A DNA stretch of 14,649 bases, from contig JAEYQN010000110.1 of assembly GCA_023409995.1 (NCBI GenBank), positions 1 to 14,649 of the forward strand, written 5' to 3'. Position numbers and translations under genes: made by a program. Source of the stretch: Cyanobacteria bacterium OH_CBB_238 (GTDB lineage: Bacteria; Cyanobacteriota; Vampirovibrionia; Gastranaerophilales; Gastranaerophilaceae). Under the pieces are notes generated by a model that saw only the letters and a list, made by a program, of their open reading frames with translations, was not told the origin of the DNA and did no database searches. This document shows, in pieces, positions 1 through 6,126 of the stretch. Position 1 is the first letter of the stretch, and every line of letters starts with the position of its first letter.

Positions 1-923
1 TAATTATAGCCTCTTGCTCTTCTTTTGCTATTTTATTATGGCTTGGTTTGCTAGTAACAAAAATGATTACAGAACCAGTAATAGTTGCAGTAAATGCCTT
101 AAATGATAGCTCAGAACAGGTTGCCGCAGCTTCGGGGCAACTATCTGATGCCAGTCATATGCTAGCAGAAGGTAGTGCGGAACAAGCCTCTTCAATTCAA
201 GAAACATCTGCAACAGTTGAAGAATCAGCGTCAATGGTGAGACAAACCAATGAAAATACACTGCAGGCAGACTCCTTGGCAAAAGCGACACGAAGCTCAG
301 CTGAAAAGTGTGCAAACGAAATGGACGAAATGATAAGTTCTATGCACGAACTAAAAAAATCGAGCGATGAAATCTCAAAAATTATAAAAGTAATAGATGA
401 CATTGCTTTTCAAACTAACATCCTCGCCCTAAATGCAGCAGTTGAAGCAGCAAGAGCAGGAGATGCAGGGCTTGGTTTTGCAGTTGTAGCAGAGGAAGTC
501 AGAAATCTTGCACAGAAGAGTGCAGATGCAGCAAAAAATACAGCTAAAATTATTGAAACAAATATTTCTTTATCATCACAAAGCGTTCTAATTTCTGAAA
601 AAGTAAATTCTGGTCTTAATGACATAAATGAAGATGCCAGAAAAATGAATGAACTGTTGAGTGAAATAACTGTGGCAAGTCAAGAGCAAACCCAAGGAAT
701 ATCTCAAATAAATCAGGCAATCTCACAGATGGAACAAGTAACTCAGTCAAATGCAAGTACAGCAGAAGAAAGTGCTGCTGCTGCAGATGCTTTGTCTAAA
801 CAAGCTGTTGGATTAAAAGGATTAGTTGATTCATTACATACACTTGTTTACGGAATGAATGGACAAAATCACAATACTTACCAACATCTGACCGTGAAAG
901 CAAATCGAAAATGCTTACATTAA
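1..923 (+). CDS. Methyl-accepting chemotaxis protein, C-terminal part (5' end outside window)
   Basis: The reading frame is open from the first bases, so the TTG at 48 is not a real start and the gene begins upstream. The first visible residues form a hydrophobic membrane segment (about codons 1-20, ILLWLGLLV core), followed by ITEP, the usual start of a HAMP linker. The rest is the long cytoplasmic coiled-coil signalling hairpin. Its tip, at about 400-500 bp, reads [20 protein letters not shown] then [14 protein letters not shown], the CheA/CheW-binding consensus. Glu/Gln-rich segments on both arms ([23 protein letters not shown]) are candidate methylation sites. The HAMP region looks shortened, because its first helix runs straight into the adaptation region. 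The C-terminus has no NWETF-type CheR/CheB tether. The sensed ligand cannot be told because the sensor domain is outside the window. The gene converges on the leftward pair to its right, with a 16-bp gap. Confidence 0.95.
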   Translation, partial: IIASCSSFAILLWLGLLVTKMITEPVIVAVNALNDSSEQVAAASGQLSDASHMLAEGSAEQASSIQETSATVEESASMVRQTNENTLQADSLAKATRSSAEKCANEMDEMISSMHELKKSSDEISKIIKVIDDIAFQTNILALNAAVEAARAGDAGLGFAVVAEEVRNLAQKSADAAKNTAKIIETNISLSSQSVLISEKVNSGLNDINEDARKMNELLSEITVASQEQTQGISQINQAISQMEQVTQSNASTAEESAAAADALSKQAVGLKGLVDSLHTLVYGMNGQNHNTYQHLTVKANRKCLH

Positions 924-939
924 GTTCTTTTTAAATGCT

Positions 940-1638
940 TTATAGAAGACCTTCACAGAGAAGGAACCTTCCCAAAGATATTACTTCGCAATATTGTGAC
1001 AGAGAATCTATAAAACATTTATTTTCGCAGAAACCTCCTGAAAGGTATATCCTTTCAGGTTTTTTTGCAAATGTCCAAGCATTAAATGCAATACCATTTA
1101 TAAATTTAGCAATTGCTTCACTGGCTTTTCCTCCAGAAGCAATATCATCCATTATTTTTTCTAATCCAAAGATACCACAATTAACAACATATTTTTCAGT
1201 TGAGCTCTCCAAATCTTTTATATCAACATCATAGAACTTTATCAACATTTCTATAGTAGCTCCAGTACTGCTAGAACAGCTATTATTCCAGTCCAAATCT
1301 TTAAAAACGTTGTTTGTAAAATTAACCCATTTTGAATCTCTACTGCCAAGGTCCAGTATGATTGAATTTTCTTCCTTGTATCTATTAAATCCTTGAACTA
1401 AAGCAATAATTTCATTTTCGTAATCTTTTTCTGATCTAATAAGGTTTCTTGACATGTGCCCAGTAGCTTTATCAAATTTAAAATCAATATTTTTTAACTC
1501 TGAAGAAGGTATGACATAATATAGATAGCCATCGTTTTCTTTTACAAGGCAATCCGCATATTTGCTCATATAATTTGAGCTATTATGTTCTATTATTTTT
1601 GCCCAGGTTGTCCCTGCATCCAATACTATTTTTATCAT
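940..1638 (-). CDS. BadF/BadG/HgdC-type ATPase (CoA-dehydratase activator-like), short form
   Basis: The protein has 232 residues and the ASKHA ATPase fold signature of the 2-hydroxyacyl-CoA dehydratase/benzoyl-CoA reductase activator family. Visible motifs are phosphate-1 DAGTT (residues 7-11), ILDLGSRDSK (94-103) in place of the usual DIGGQDxK, and phosphate-2 IYLSGG (197-202). C121 in NSCSSSTG and C154 in VVNCGIFGLEKIMDDIASG align with the two cysteines per subunit that hold the bridging 4Fe-4S cluster in known homodimeric activators, so electron transfer driven by ATP is plausible. The usual CAAGTG loop has become CSSSTG, and the protein is some 30 residues shorter than typical activators. 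The ATG at 1636-1638 overlaps the stop of the upstream gene as ATGA, indicating translational coupling. No large dehydratase or reductase subunit is adjacent, so the acceptor is probably the coupled partner. Family assignment is good; substrate unknown. Confidence 0.8.
   Translation of the reverse strand: MIKIVLDAGTTWAKIIEHNSSNYMSKYADCLVKENDGYLYYVIPSSELKNIDFKFDKATGHMSRNLIRSEKDYENEIIALVQGFNRYKEENSIILDLGSRDSKWVNFTNNVFKDLDWNNSCSSSTGATIEMLIKFYDVDIKDLESSTEKYVVNCGIFGLEKIMDDIASGGKASEAIAKFINGIAFNAWTFAKKPERIYLSGGFCENKCFIDSLSQYCEVISLGRFLLCEGLL
1037..1066 (+). terminator. Rho-independent terminator for the chemoreceptor transcript, inside the opposing gene
   Basis: A perfect 9-bp inverted repeat, CCTGAAAGG and CCTTTCAGG with a 5-nt loop, is followed on the + strand by seven T. 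It lies 114 bp past the chemoreceptor stop. It is inside the coding region of the leftward activator gene, over codons for its conserved IYLSGG phosphate-binding motif. On the minus strand the hairpin is followed by AGGTTTC rather than a T run, so it should act only on rightward transcripts. Confidence 0.75.
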
Positions 1639-2369
1639 CTTAGTCTCAAAAATGCTTCTATTTTTGCTCTTGTAGAATTTGTAACATTATCATCTATATC
1701 TATGTAAAGTCCATTATACTTATCTGCTAAATACTTTGCCAACTGCGCCTTTGCACAAAAAGCCTGAGAATAAAAAACGGTAGGAACATTTTTATCTATG
1801 TGCATTTCAAGCTCAAGATTAGCTGGAGTTGCAGCCTCAACACATCTTGTCCAACCATATAAGTGGGTATCATCCGGAAAAAGCTCCAGAATGGATAAAT
1901 CATTTGGAGGTACACCCCAAAAGCCAAACCGAGGACTAACTTGATTTAATGAAGAATCAATAGGTTGAATTATTGCGGATGTTATTAATTCAACTTTTTG
2001 TCTTAAAGGAAGACTTGATGTAGAAATCATAATCTTTTTTTTATATGTATTTTCTTCAAATATAGAAGTAACAATTTCAAACCCAAGATCTTTTAATAGT
2101 TCTGAGGCAAACCATCCACTATCACATTTATCTTTGCCAATGGGTGCAAGGATGACTTTAATTTTATCTTTCAAAAATAAAGCATTGTTAATAATATTTT
2201 TAATTATTTTACAATATGCATCAGGAAGAACTTTTTTATCCGGGTATCCAAAATCAATATCAAGATCAATCCAACTTGTAAAAGGATACAACTTTTTGTA
2301 TCTTTCTATCAATTCAGGATGTGGATAACCCCAAAATCCAATAATTTCTTTTAAATCACTTTTACTCAT
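1635..2369 (-). CDS. Unrecognised tandem-duplicated Cys protein, partner of the activator
   Basis: I do not recognise this protein. The preferred start is the ATG at 2367-2369 (244 residues). A TTG 39 bp upstream would add a hydrophobic 13-residue stretch with no ribosome site. It contains two related halves: GFWG followed by P and L (residues 11-20 and 149-158), and later a Cys-x5-Ala-x2-Leu helix (C82 and C205) followed by a beta-like segment ending in acidic residues. Two more cysteines, C53 and C176, lie between. There is no signal peptide or membrane segment. The stop overlaps the start of the activator by four bases, so the two are almost certainly made together. I infer that this protein is the electron acceptor, scaffold or substrate-binding partner of the activator. 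That is context, not homology. Confidence 0.75.
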   Translation of the reverse strand: MSKSDLKEIIGFWGYPHPELIERYKKLYPFTSWIDLDIDFGYPDKKVLPDAYCKIIKNIINNALFLKDKIKVILAPIGKDKCDSGWFASELLKDLGFEIVTSIFEENTYKKKIMISTSSLPLRQKVELITSAIIQPIDSSLNQVSPRFGFWGVPPNDLSILELFPDDTHLYGWTRCVEAATPANLELEMHIDKNVPTVFYSQAFCAKAQLAKYLADKYNGLYIDIDDNVTNSTRAKIEAFLRLR

Positions 2370-2376
2370 ACTGTTA

Positions 2377-2382
2377 ATTATA
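2377..2382 (-). promoter_or_regulatory. Candidate -10 box, possibly giving a leaderless mRNA
   Basis: On the minus strand a perfect TATAAT ends seven bases before the ATG of the duplicated-Cys protein. The predicted start of transcription is therefore at or next to the A of the start codon, and no Shine-Dalgarno sequence is present. The -35 region is weak: a TTGCAA occurs, but with a 20-bp spacer. Confidence 0.4.
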
Positions 2383-2414
2383 ATATAAATGATGAATTTA
2401 TTTTGCAATCCTAG

Positions 2415-2420
2415 TATAAT
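2415..2420 (+). promoter_or_regulatory. Candidate -10 box of the Nudix-HAD-ispF operon
   Basis: A TATAAT lies 25 bp before the Nudix ATG, in the short divergent region shared with the leftward pair. No good -35 hexamer is seen at 16-18 bp. A weak AGG at 2436-2438 could serve as ribosome binding site. Confidence 0.35.
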
Positions 2421-2445
2421 TTCTATTATAAGTACAGGATTATAG

Positions 2446-2976
2446 ATGAAAAAATATACAGAAACTCAATTAGATTCCCAAACAATATTTGAAGGTAGAG
2501 TCTTCACCGTGACAAAAGATAATGTGGAACTAAGCAATGGTCTATTAAGAACCAGAGAAGTTGTACATCACAATGGTGGTGTTGTTATTCTTGCCGAAAA
2601 AGAAGATAAAATCTTATTAGTAAAACAATACAGATACCCCACTAAAGAAGCGCTATATGAACTTCCTGCGGGGAAACTCGATAAAGCTGGAGAATCAATT
2701 ATTGATGCAGCAAAAAGGGAACTTTTAGAAGAAACGGGACATAAAGCTTCTGATTGGAAATCACTGGGGTTTATTTGGCCAACACCAGGTTTTTGTAATG
2801 AAAAATTGCACTTATTTTTTGCACAAAATTTAAAATTTTATGAACCAAATCCAGAAGAAGGTGAAATAATAGATTTCTATGAAATAGAAAAACACAAAGT
2901 TTTTACTATGATAAAGACAGGTGAAATCAACGATTCAAAAACAATATGCGCAATAATGAGGGCCTATTGCGTATGA
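2446..2976 (+). CDS. Nudix hydrolase, ADP-ribose pyrophosphatase-like
   Basis: This 176-residue protein has the layout of the ADP-ribose/ADP-sugar pyrophosphatase branch of Nudix hydrolases, which cleave ADP-ribose to AMP and ribose 5-phosphate. The Nudix box is PAGKLDKAGE then AAKRELLEETG (about residues 76-102), with the metal-binding REXXEE glutamates intact. The box carries one extra residue (DKAGE rather than DxGE), a variation I recall from other members of this branch. The preceding VVILAEKEDKILLVKQYRYPTKEALYELPAGK is the typical ADPRase strand and KQYRYP motif. The PTPGF sequence downstream is also typical of the branch. It heads a three-gene operon, and its stop overlaps the ATG of the HAD gene (ATGA at 2973-2976). 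Cytosolic housecleaning role; exact substrate not fixed by sequence. Confidence 0.88.
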   Translation: MKKYTETQLDSQTIFEGRVFTVTKDNVELSNGLLRTREVVHHNGGVVILAEKEDKILLVKQYRYPTKEALYELPAGKLDKAGESIIDAAKRELLEETGHKASDWKSLGFIWPTPGFCNEKLHLFFAQNLKFYEPNPEEGEIIDFYEIEKHKVFTMIKTGEINDSKTICAIMRAYCV

Positions 2977-3773
2977 TAAAAATGTTGGTTGTAGACATTG
3001 ATGGAACAATACTAACTGATAAAAGAGGTATTTCAAAAGATTTAAAAAATCATGTAAAAGAATTGATAGCTAACGATATAAAAGTTGTAATAGCAACAGG
3101 AAGAATGCATCAGTCAGCGGCCAGAGTGGCACAAGATTTAGGAACTAACTCTCCTGTTATTTCTTATCAAGGTGGATTAATCAGAGATGAAAAAGATAAT
3201 ATTCTTTTATGTCATTATTTTGAAGAATCTCTTGCCCGAGAAATCATTTGCACTTTGAGAGAGCAATCGTTTCACATAAATATTTATATAGATGATAATT
3301 TAATTGCAGAATGCGACTCTAAATATATTCAAGACTATGCAAACGGTAAATTTATAGATTATAAGATAGTAGAAAACCTAGATAATCTTACATTTACATA
3401 CTTAAATAAAGTATTGGCAATAGATTATGACACCCAAAGAATTGATAATCTTGTCTCTACACTATCAAAAAAATATGAGGATAAATTATATATAGTAAAA
3501 TCAACTCCACACTTTTGTGAATTTTCTAACCCAGAAGCCACAAAAGGGAATGCTATAAAATTCTTAGCAAACAAATGGGGAATAAAGCAAGAAGAAATAA
3601 TGGCAATAGGCGATCAAGATAACGACATAGAAATGTTAAAAGCAGCTGGGGTAAAAGTTGCAATGGGTAATGCTACAGAAAATTTAAAAGAAATAGCAAC
3701 ATATATAACAAAAACGGTAGATGAAGACGGAGTTGTCCACGCAATCAACAAATTTATTGGGATAAAGGTGTAA
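2973..3773 (+). CDS. Cof-type HAD-IIB family sugar-phosphate/FMN phosphatase-like hydrolase
   Basis: I prefer the ATG at 2973, which gives 266 residues. It overlaps the Nudix stop by four bases and has GAGGG ten bases upstream. An in-frame ATG at 2946 would add nine residues inside the Nudix gene. HAD motif I is VVDIDGT (D8 nucleophile, D10 acid/base), motif II is VIATGR, the motif III lysine is in TKGNAIKFL, and motif IV is GDQDNDIEML. The large C2B cap between motifs II and III places it in the Cof/YbiV/YidA group. These dephosphorylate small sugar phosphates, pyridoxal phosphate or flavin precursors. The substrate here is unknown. The next gene, ispF, follows after one base, so all three are co-transcribed. 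Confidence 0.9.
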   Translation: MIKMLVVDIDGTILTDKRGISKDLKNHVKELIANDIKVVIATGRMHQSAARVAQDLGTNSPVISYQGGLIRDEKDNILLCHYFEESLAREIICTLREQSFHINIYIDDNLIAECDSKYIQDYANGKFIDYKIVENLDNLTFTYLNKVLAIDYDTQRIDNLVSTLSKKYEDKLYIVKSTPHFCEFSNPEATKGNAIKFLANKWGIKQEEIMAIGDQDNDIEMLKAAGVKVAMGNATENLKEIATYITKTVDEDGVVHAINKFIGIKV

Positions 3774-3774
3774 C

Positions 3775-4269
3775 ATGGATTATAGAATAGGTCAGGGTTT
3801 TGATTTACACAGACTAGAAGAGGGACTAAAATTGATAATTGGTGGAGTCGAAATTAACCACCACAAAGGGTTACTTGGTCATTCTGATGCTGATGTATTA
3901 GCACATTCTATAACGGATGCATTATTGGGAGCACTTGCTCTTGGTGACATTGGAACTCATTTCCCTGATACAGACCCTGAATATAAAGGTGCTGACAGCA
4001 TTTTACTTTTACAACATGCCTACGAACTCGTTAAAAAGCAAGGTTACCTAATTAACAATTTAGATAACACAATTCAAGCACAAGATCCTAAAATGAAACC
4101 TTACATACCTTTAATTCAGGAAAAATTAGCCTCTGCACTTAACATAAATAAATCGCAAGTTTCTATAAAAGCCAAAACAATGGAAGGATTAGATTCAGTC
4201 GGAGAAAAAAAAGCTATATCAGTTCACAGTATTGTTCTACTAAAAAAAATACAAAATAGTCTTTCTTAA
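3775..4269 (+). CDS. ispF: 2-C-methyl-D-erythritol 2,4-cyclodiphosphate synthase
   Basis: IspF converts 4-diphosphocytidyl-methylerythritol 2-phosphate to methylerythritol 2,4-cyclodiphosphate with loss of CMP in the MEP isoprenoid pathway; family members are homotrimers. The 164-residue length is normal. The divalent-metal ligands are D10, H12 (GFDLH) and H44, within GHSDADVLAHSITDALLGA. GDIGTHFPDTDP, NLDNTI and IKAKTMEGL (T135, E137) are the other family signatures. The usual C-terminal GxGEGI, whose Arg and Glu line the central trimer cavity, reads GEKKAI here. The start codon is one base after the HAD stop, with AAAGGTG as ribosome binding site. It is last in the operon with the Nudix and HAD genes. 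No obvious hairpin terminator follows. Confidence 0.95.
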   Translation: MDYRIGQGFDLHRLEEGLKLIIGGVEINHHKGLLGHSDADVLAHSITDALLGALALGDIGTHFPDTDPEYKGADSILLLQHAYELVKKQGYLINNLDNTIQAQDPKMKPYIPLIQEKLASALNINKSQVSIKAKTMEGLDSVGEKKAISVHSIVLLKKIQNSLS

Positions 4270-4449
4270 CATTAATTAAATAGTTGGCAATTTATTTTTA
4301 TGTTTGATTTTGGATAGTGTAAATAATAGAATTAAGGATCAAACAAAATTTTCGCCAGCATTAATACTGAATTAATTAATACATACACACAACATGATAA
4401 AAGCAAGAGTGCAGCTAAGTGTAATTTTCAAATACACAACAAGCAAAAT
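4270..4449. other. Intergenic region with candidate promoter
   Basis: These 180 AT-rich bases lie between ispF and the helical-phosphoribosyltransferase gene. They hold one credible promoter (4304-4332), which would give a leader of about 110 nt, and two ATTAATTAA palindromes. I see no terminator, no ORF and no recognised RNA structure. The downstream ATG at 4450 has no Shine-Dalgarno match. Confidence 0.6.
4304..4332 (+). promoter_or_regulatory. Candidate sigma-70-type promoter for the helical-PRTase gene
   Basis: TTGATT (4304-4309), a 17-bp spacer and TAGAAT (4327-4332) match the consensus hexamers at four and five of six positions. Transcription would start near 4339. Confidence 0.4.
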
Positions 4450-6087
4450 ATGACTGCAGATTCTTTTAATCGTCAATTGAGTGCACAACCCAAATCAATT
4501 TCGTTTTATGGAAATATATTTAACCCAAATAACATTAATAAGCTATCCAAAAAAGCCCTTAATGGTATTGGTTCTGAAATAAGTAAAGATGCTCATCAAA
4601 CAGAACTACAAAGAATAAGAACATTCGAACCTGGCAAAATTAGAAGAAAAAATAAGTTATCCTCTGAAAATCTCATGAAAATTATAGATGATGAACTGAT
4701 GATAACTGAACCTAACGACATTTCTAAAATATTACACTCATTTAATAGTGAAGATAGAGAACTTGCAACAACAATAATGCAAAGATTAACACAATTTGGC
4801 AATATGCAGAGCTTAAATGTTATTGTAGAAAAAGCACAAAAATTGAAGCATGGGCTTCTCTACTCAGATAATAATGTGTCATTACCATCAACATTGGCCT
4901 ACCTAAGCAAAAAAGGAAATTTCCAAGATGTTCAATTTGATGCATTTTTTAATACAGTAATATTAGACGCCGAAATCTTGCATAAAATGAAAACCAACCC
5001 CAAATTCTTATCTAGCTTAAAACAAAGACAAAGTCAGTATATTTATCCAGAAGGTTGGATAAATGGAATAAACCCTTTTAATCAGAACGAAGATATCCAA
5101 AAAGTAACTAATAACGTATTAATAAATACAAAACAATTATTAAATGAAGATGTTAATATTGAAAAACATGAAGCTATAAGTAGAGCAATAAACAAACAGG
5201 TAGTTGAAGAAATGACTTCACTTGGGCTTTTGGGAGACTTAAAAATAGCACAAAACACAGATGCGCTTCAGAATAAAGCAACAGCAGAACAAATAGCGGC
5301 TCAGCTAATGCCCAACAAAGTTAAAACAGAAGATGTTAATAAAATACTTGAGCAACTTCCAACAGAATACCGACAAATAGCGTTAGAAAATTTATGCCAA
5401 AATATAAAAATATACAGTCCCAAAAAACTTGCATTAAAACTAACTAATCTCCATAAACAAATCTGTCCAGATAGCAATCTTGATGGAGTTTATTTTGTAA
5501 CATCTAAAATTTATAAAAGCTATAGTTTTATGACGCTTAATTATAAAATAGCAAACAAGATTCCTTCAGATCACTTAATAACGCACCAAGATATTACAAA
5601 AATCAAAGATGCAAAGAAGCTTGTAATAATAGATGACTTAGCTGGTTCTGGAGAAAGTTTAGAAGATGAATATGCATTAATAAAAGAACGTAGCAATTGT
5701 GATATTATTCTTGCTCCCTTAGTTGCAACAGATAAAGCAATAGAGAAATTTAGGCAATTGGCAGTCAAAGATCCCAAAGTATCCCTTGTGTGTGAAGAAG
5801 AATTAGTATCTTTTAAAAACCAAAAATATTTTAACTCTCTTTCAGAAACTGACCAAATGAAATTTTTAAAACTATTACAAAGCACAGGGTGTGAGCAAAA
5901 CGGACTTAATATTTCCTTTGCTCATATGGCTCCAGATAATAATAATGCATTTTTTGCTAATATGCTTGCAAAAGCATTCACCTTTAACGCTAAAGGATCA
6001 AAAAATTGTTCAAATTTTCACATTGAAGAACTATATAAACCGCTACCAACCCATAAAATGGATATTGCTAAATTGTTTTTAAGCTAA
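4450..6087 (+). CDS. Helical-repeat protein with C-terminal phosphoribosyltransferase-like domain
   Basis: This 545-residue protein is not one I recognise. Residues 1-70 are polar and basic, with SISFYGN at 16-22. Residues 75-335 look all-helical, and two stretches resemble each other: 89-122 (NDISKIL...EDRELA) and 294-327 (EDVNKIL...EYRQIA). Residues 345-525 form an alpha/beta domain centred on LVIIDDLAGSGES (391-403). This has the shape of the PRPP-binding loop of type I phosphoribosyltransferases: hydrophobic strand, two acidic residues, small-residue loop. The later MAPDNNNAFFANML (493-506) recalls the Asn/Pro-rich motif of the divergent PRTase-CE group described in bacterial conflict systems. 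No signal peptide or membrane helix is seen. The start at 4450 is the first in its frame after a stop, and it lacks a ribosome site. No pathway partner is adjacent. An enzyme acting on a nucleotide or base, or a nucleotide-sensing domain, are both possible. Confidence 0.7.
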   Translation: MTADSFNRQLSAQPKSISFYGNIFNPNNINKLSKKALNGIGSEISKDAHQTELQRIRTFEPGKIRRKNKLSSENLMKIIDDELMITEPNDISKILHSFNSEDRELATTIMQRLTQFGNMQSLNVIVEKAQKLKHGLLYSDNNVSLPSTLAYLSKKGNFQDVQFDAFFNTVILDAEILHKMKTNPKFLSSLKQRQSQYIYPEGWINGINPFNQNEDIQKVTNNVLINTKQLLNEDVNIEKHEAISRAINKQVVEEMTSLGLLGDLKIAQNTDALQNKATAEQIAAQLMPNKVKTEDVNKILEQLPTEYRQIALENLCQNIKIYSPKKLALKLTNLHKQICPDSNLDGVYFVTSKIYKSYSFMTLNYKIANKIPSDHLITHQDITKIKDAKKLVIIDDLAGSGESLEDEYALIKERSNCDIILAPLVATDKAIEKFRQLAVKDPKVSLVCEEELVSFKNQKYFNSLSETDQMKFLKLLQSTGCEQNGLNISFAHMAPDNNNAFFANMLAKAFTFNAKGSKNCSNFHIEELYKPLPTHKMDIAKLFLS

Positions 6088-6125
6088 AAATTAAAAGCTT
6101 ACTTTAAAAGTAAGCTTTTAATTTT
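6087..6125. terminator. Bidirectional rho-independent terminator between convergent genes
   Basis: Two 19-base arms (6087-6105 and 6107-6125) are perfect reverse complements around the single base 6106. They contain AAGCTTAC/GTAAGCTT and are flanked by A and T runs, so each strand ends in a U-rich tail. The hairpin starts in the stop codon of the helical-PRTase gene and ends one base before the valS stop, and should serve both. Confidence 0.9.
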
Positions 6126-6126
6126 A

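Noticed and set aside
935..1234. Rightward ORF over the activator 3' part, and similar antisense ORFs over valS, gpmI and the PRTase-like gene
   Set aside because: Their translations have no family features, no ribosome sites, and lie opposite strongly conserved coding regions.
2370..2408. TTG start extending the duplicated-Cys protein by 13 residues
   Set aside because: The extra stretch is hydrophobic but too short for a clear signal peptide and has no ribosome site. It also covers the best -10 box; ATG at 2369 is preferred.
2671..2755. Broken Nudix box because of one extra residue in GKLDKAGE
   Set aside because: The catalytic REXXEE part is intact and I recall the same one-residue insertion in other ADP-ribose pyrophosphatases, so the enzyme is probably active.
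2949..2975. Longer start of the HAD gene at the ATG at 2946
   Set aside because: It would put nine non-conserved residues before the DIDGT strand and start well inside the Nudix gene, whereas the ATG at 2973 has the ATGA overlap and a GAGGG ribosome site.
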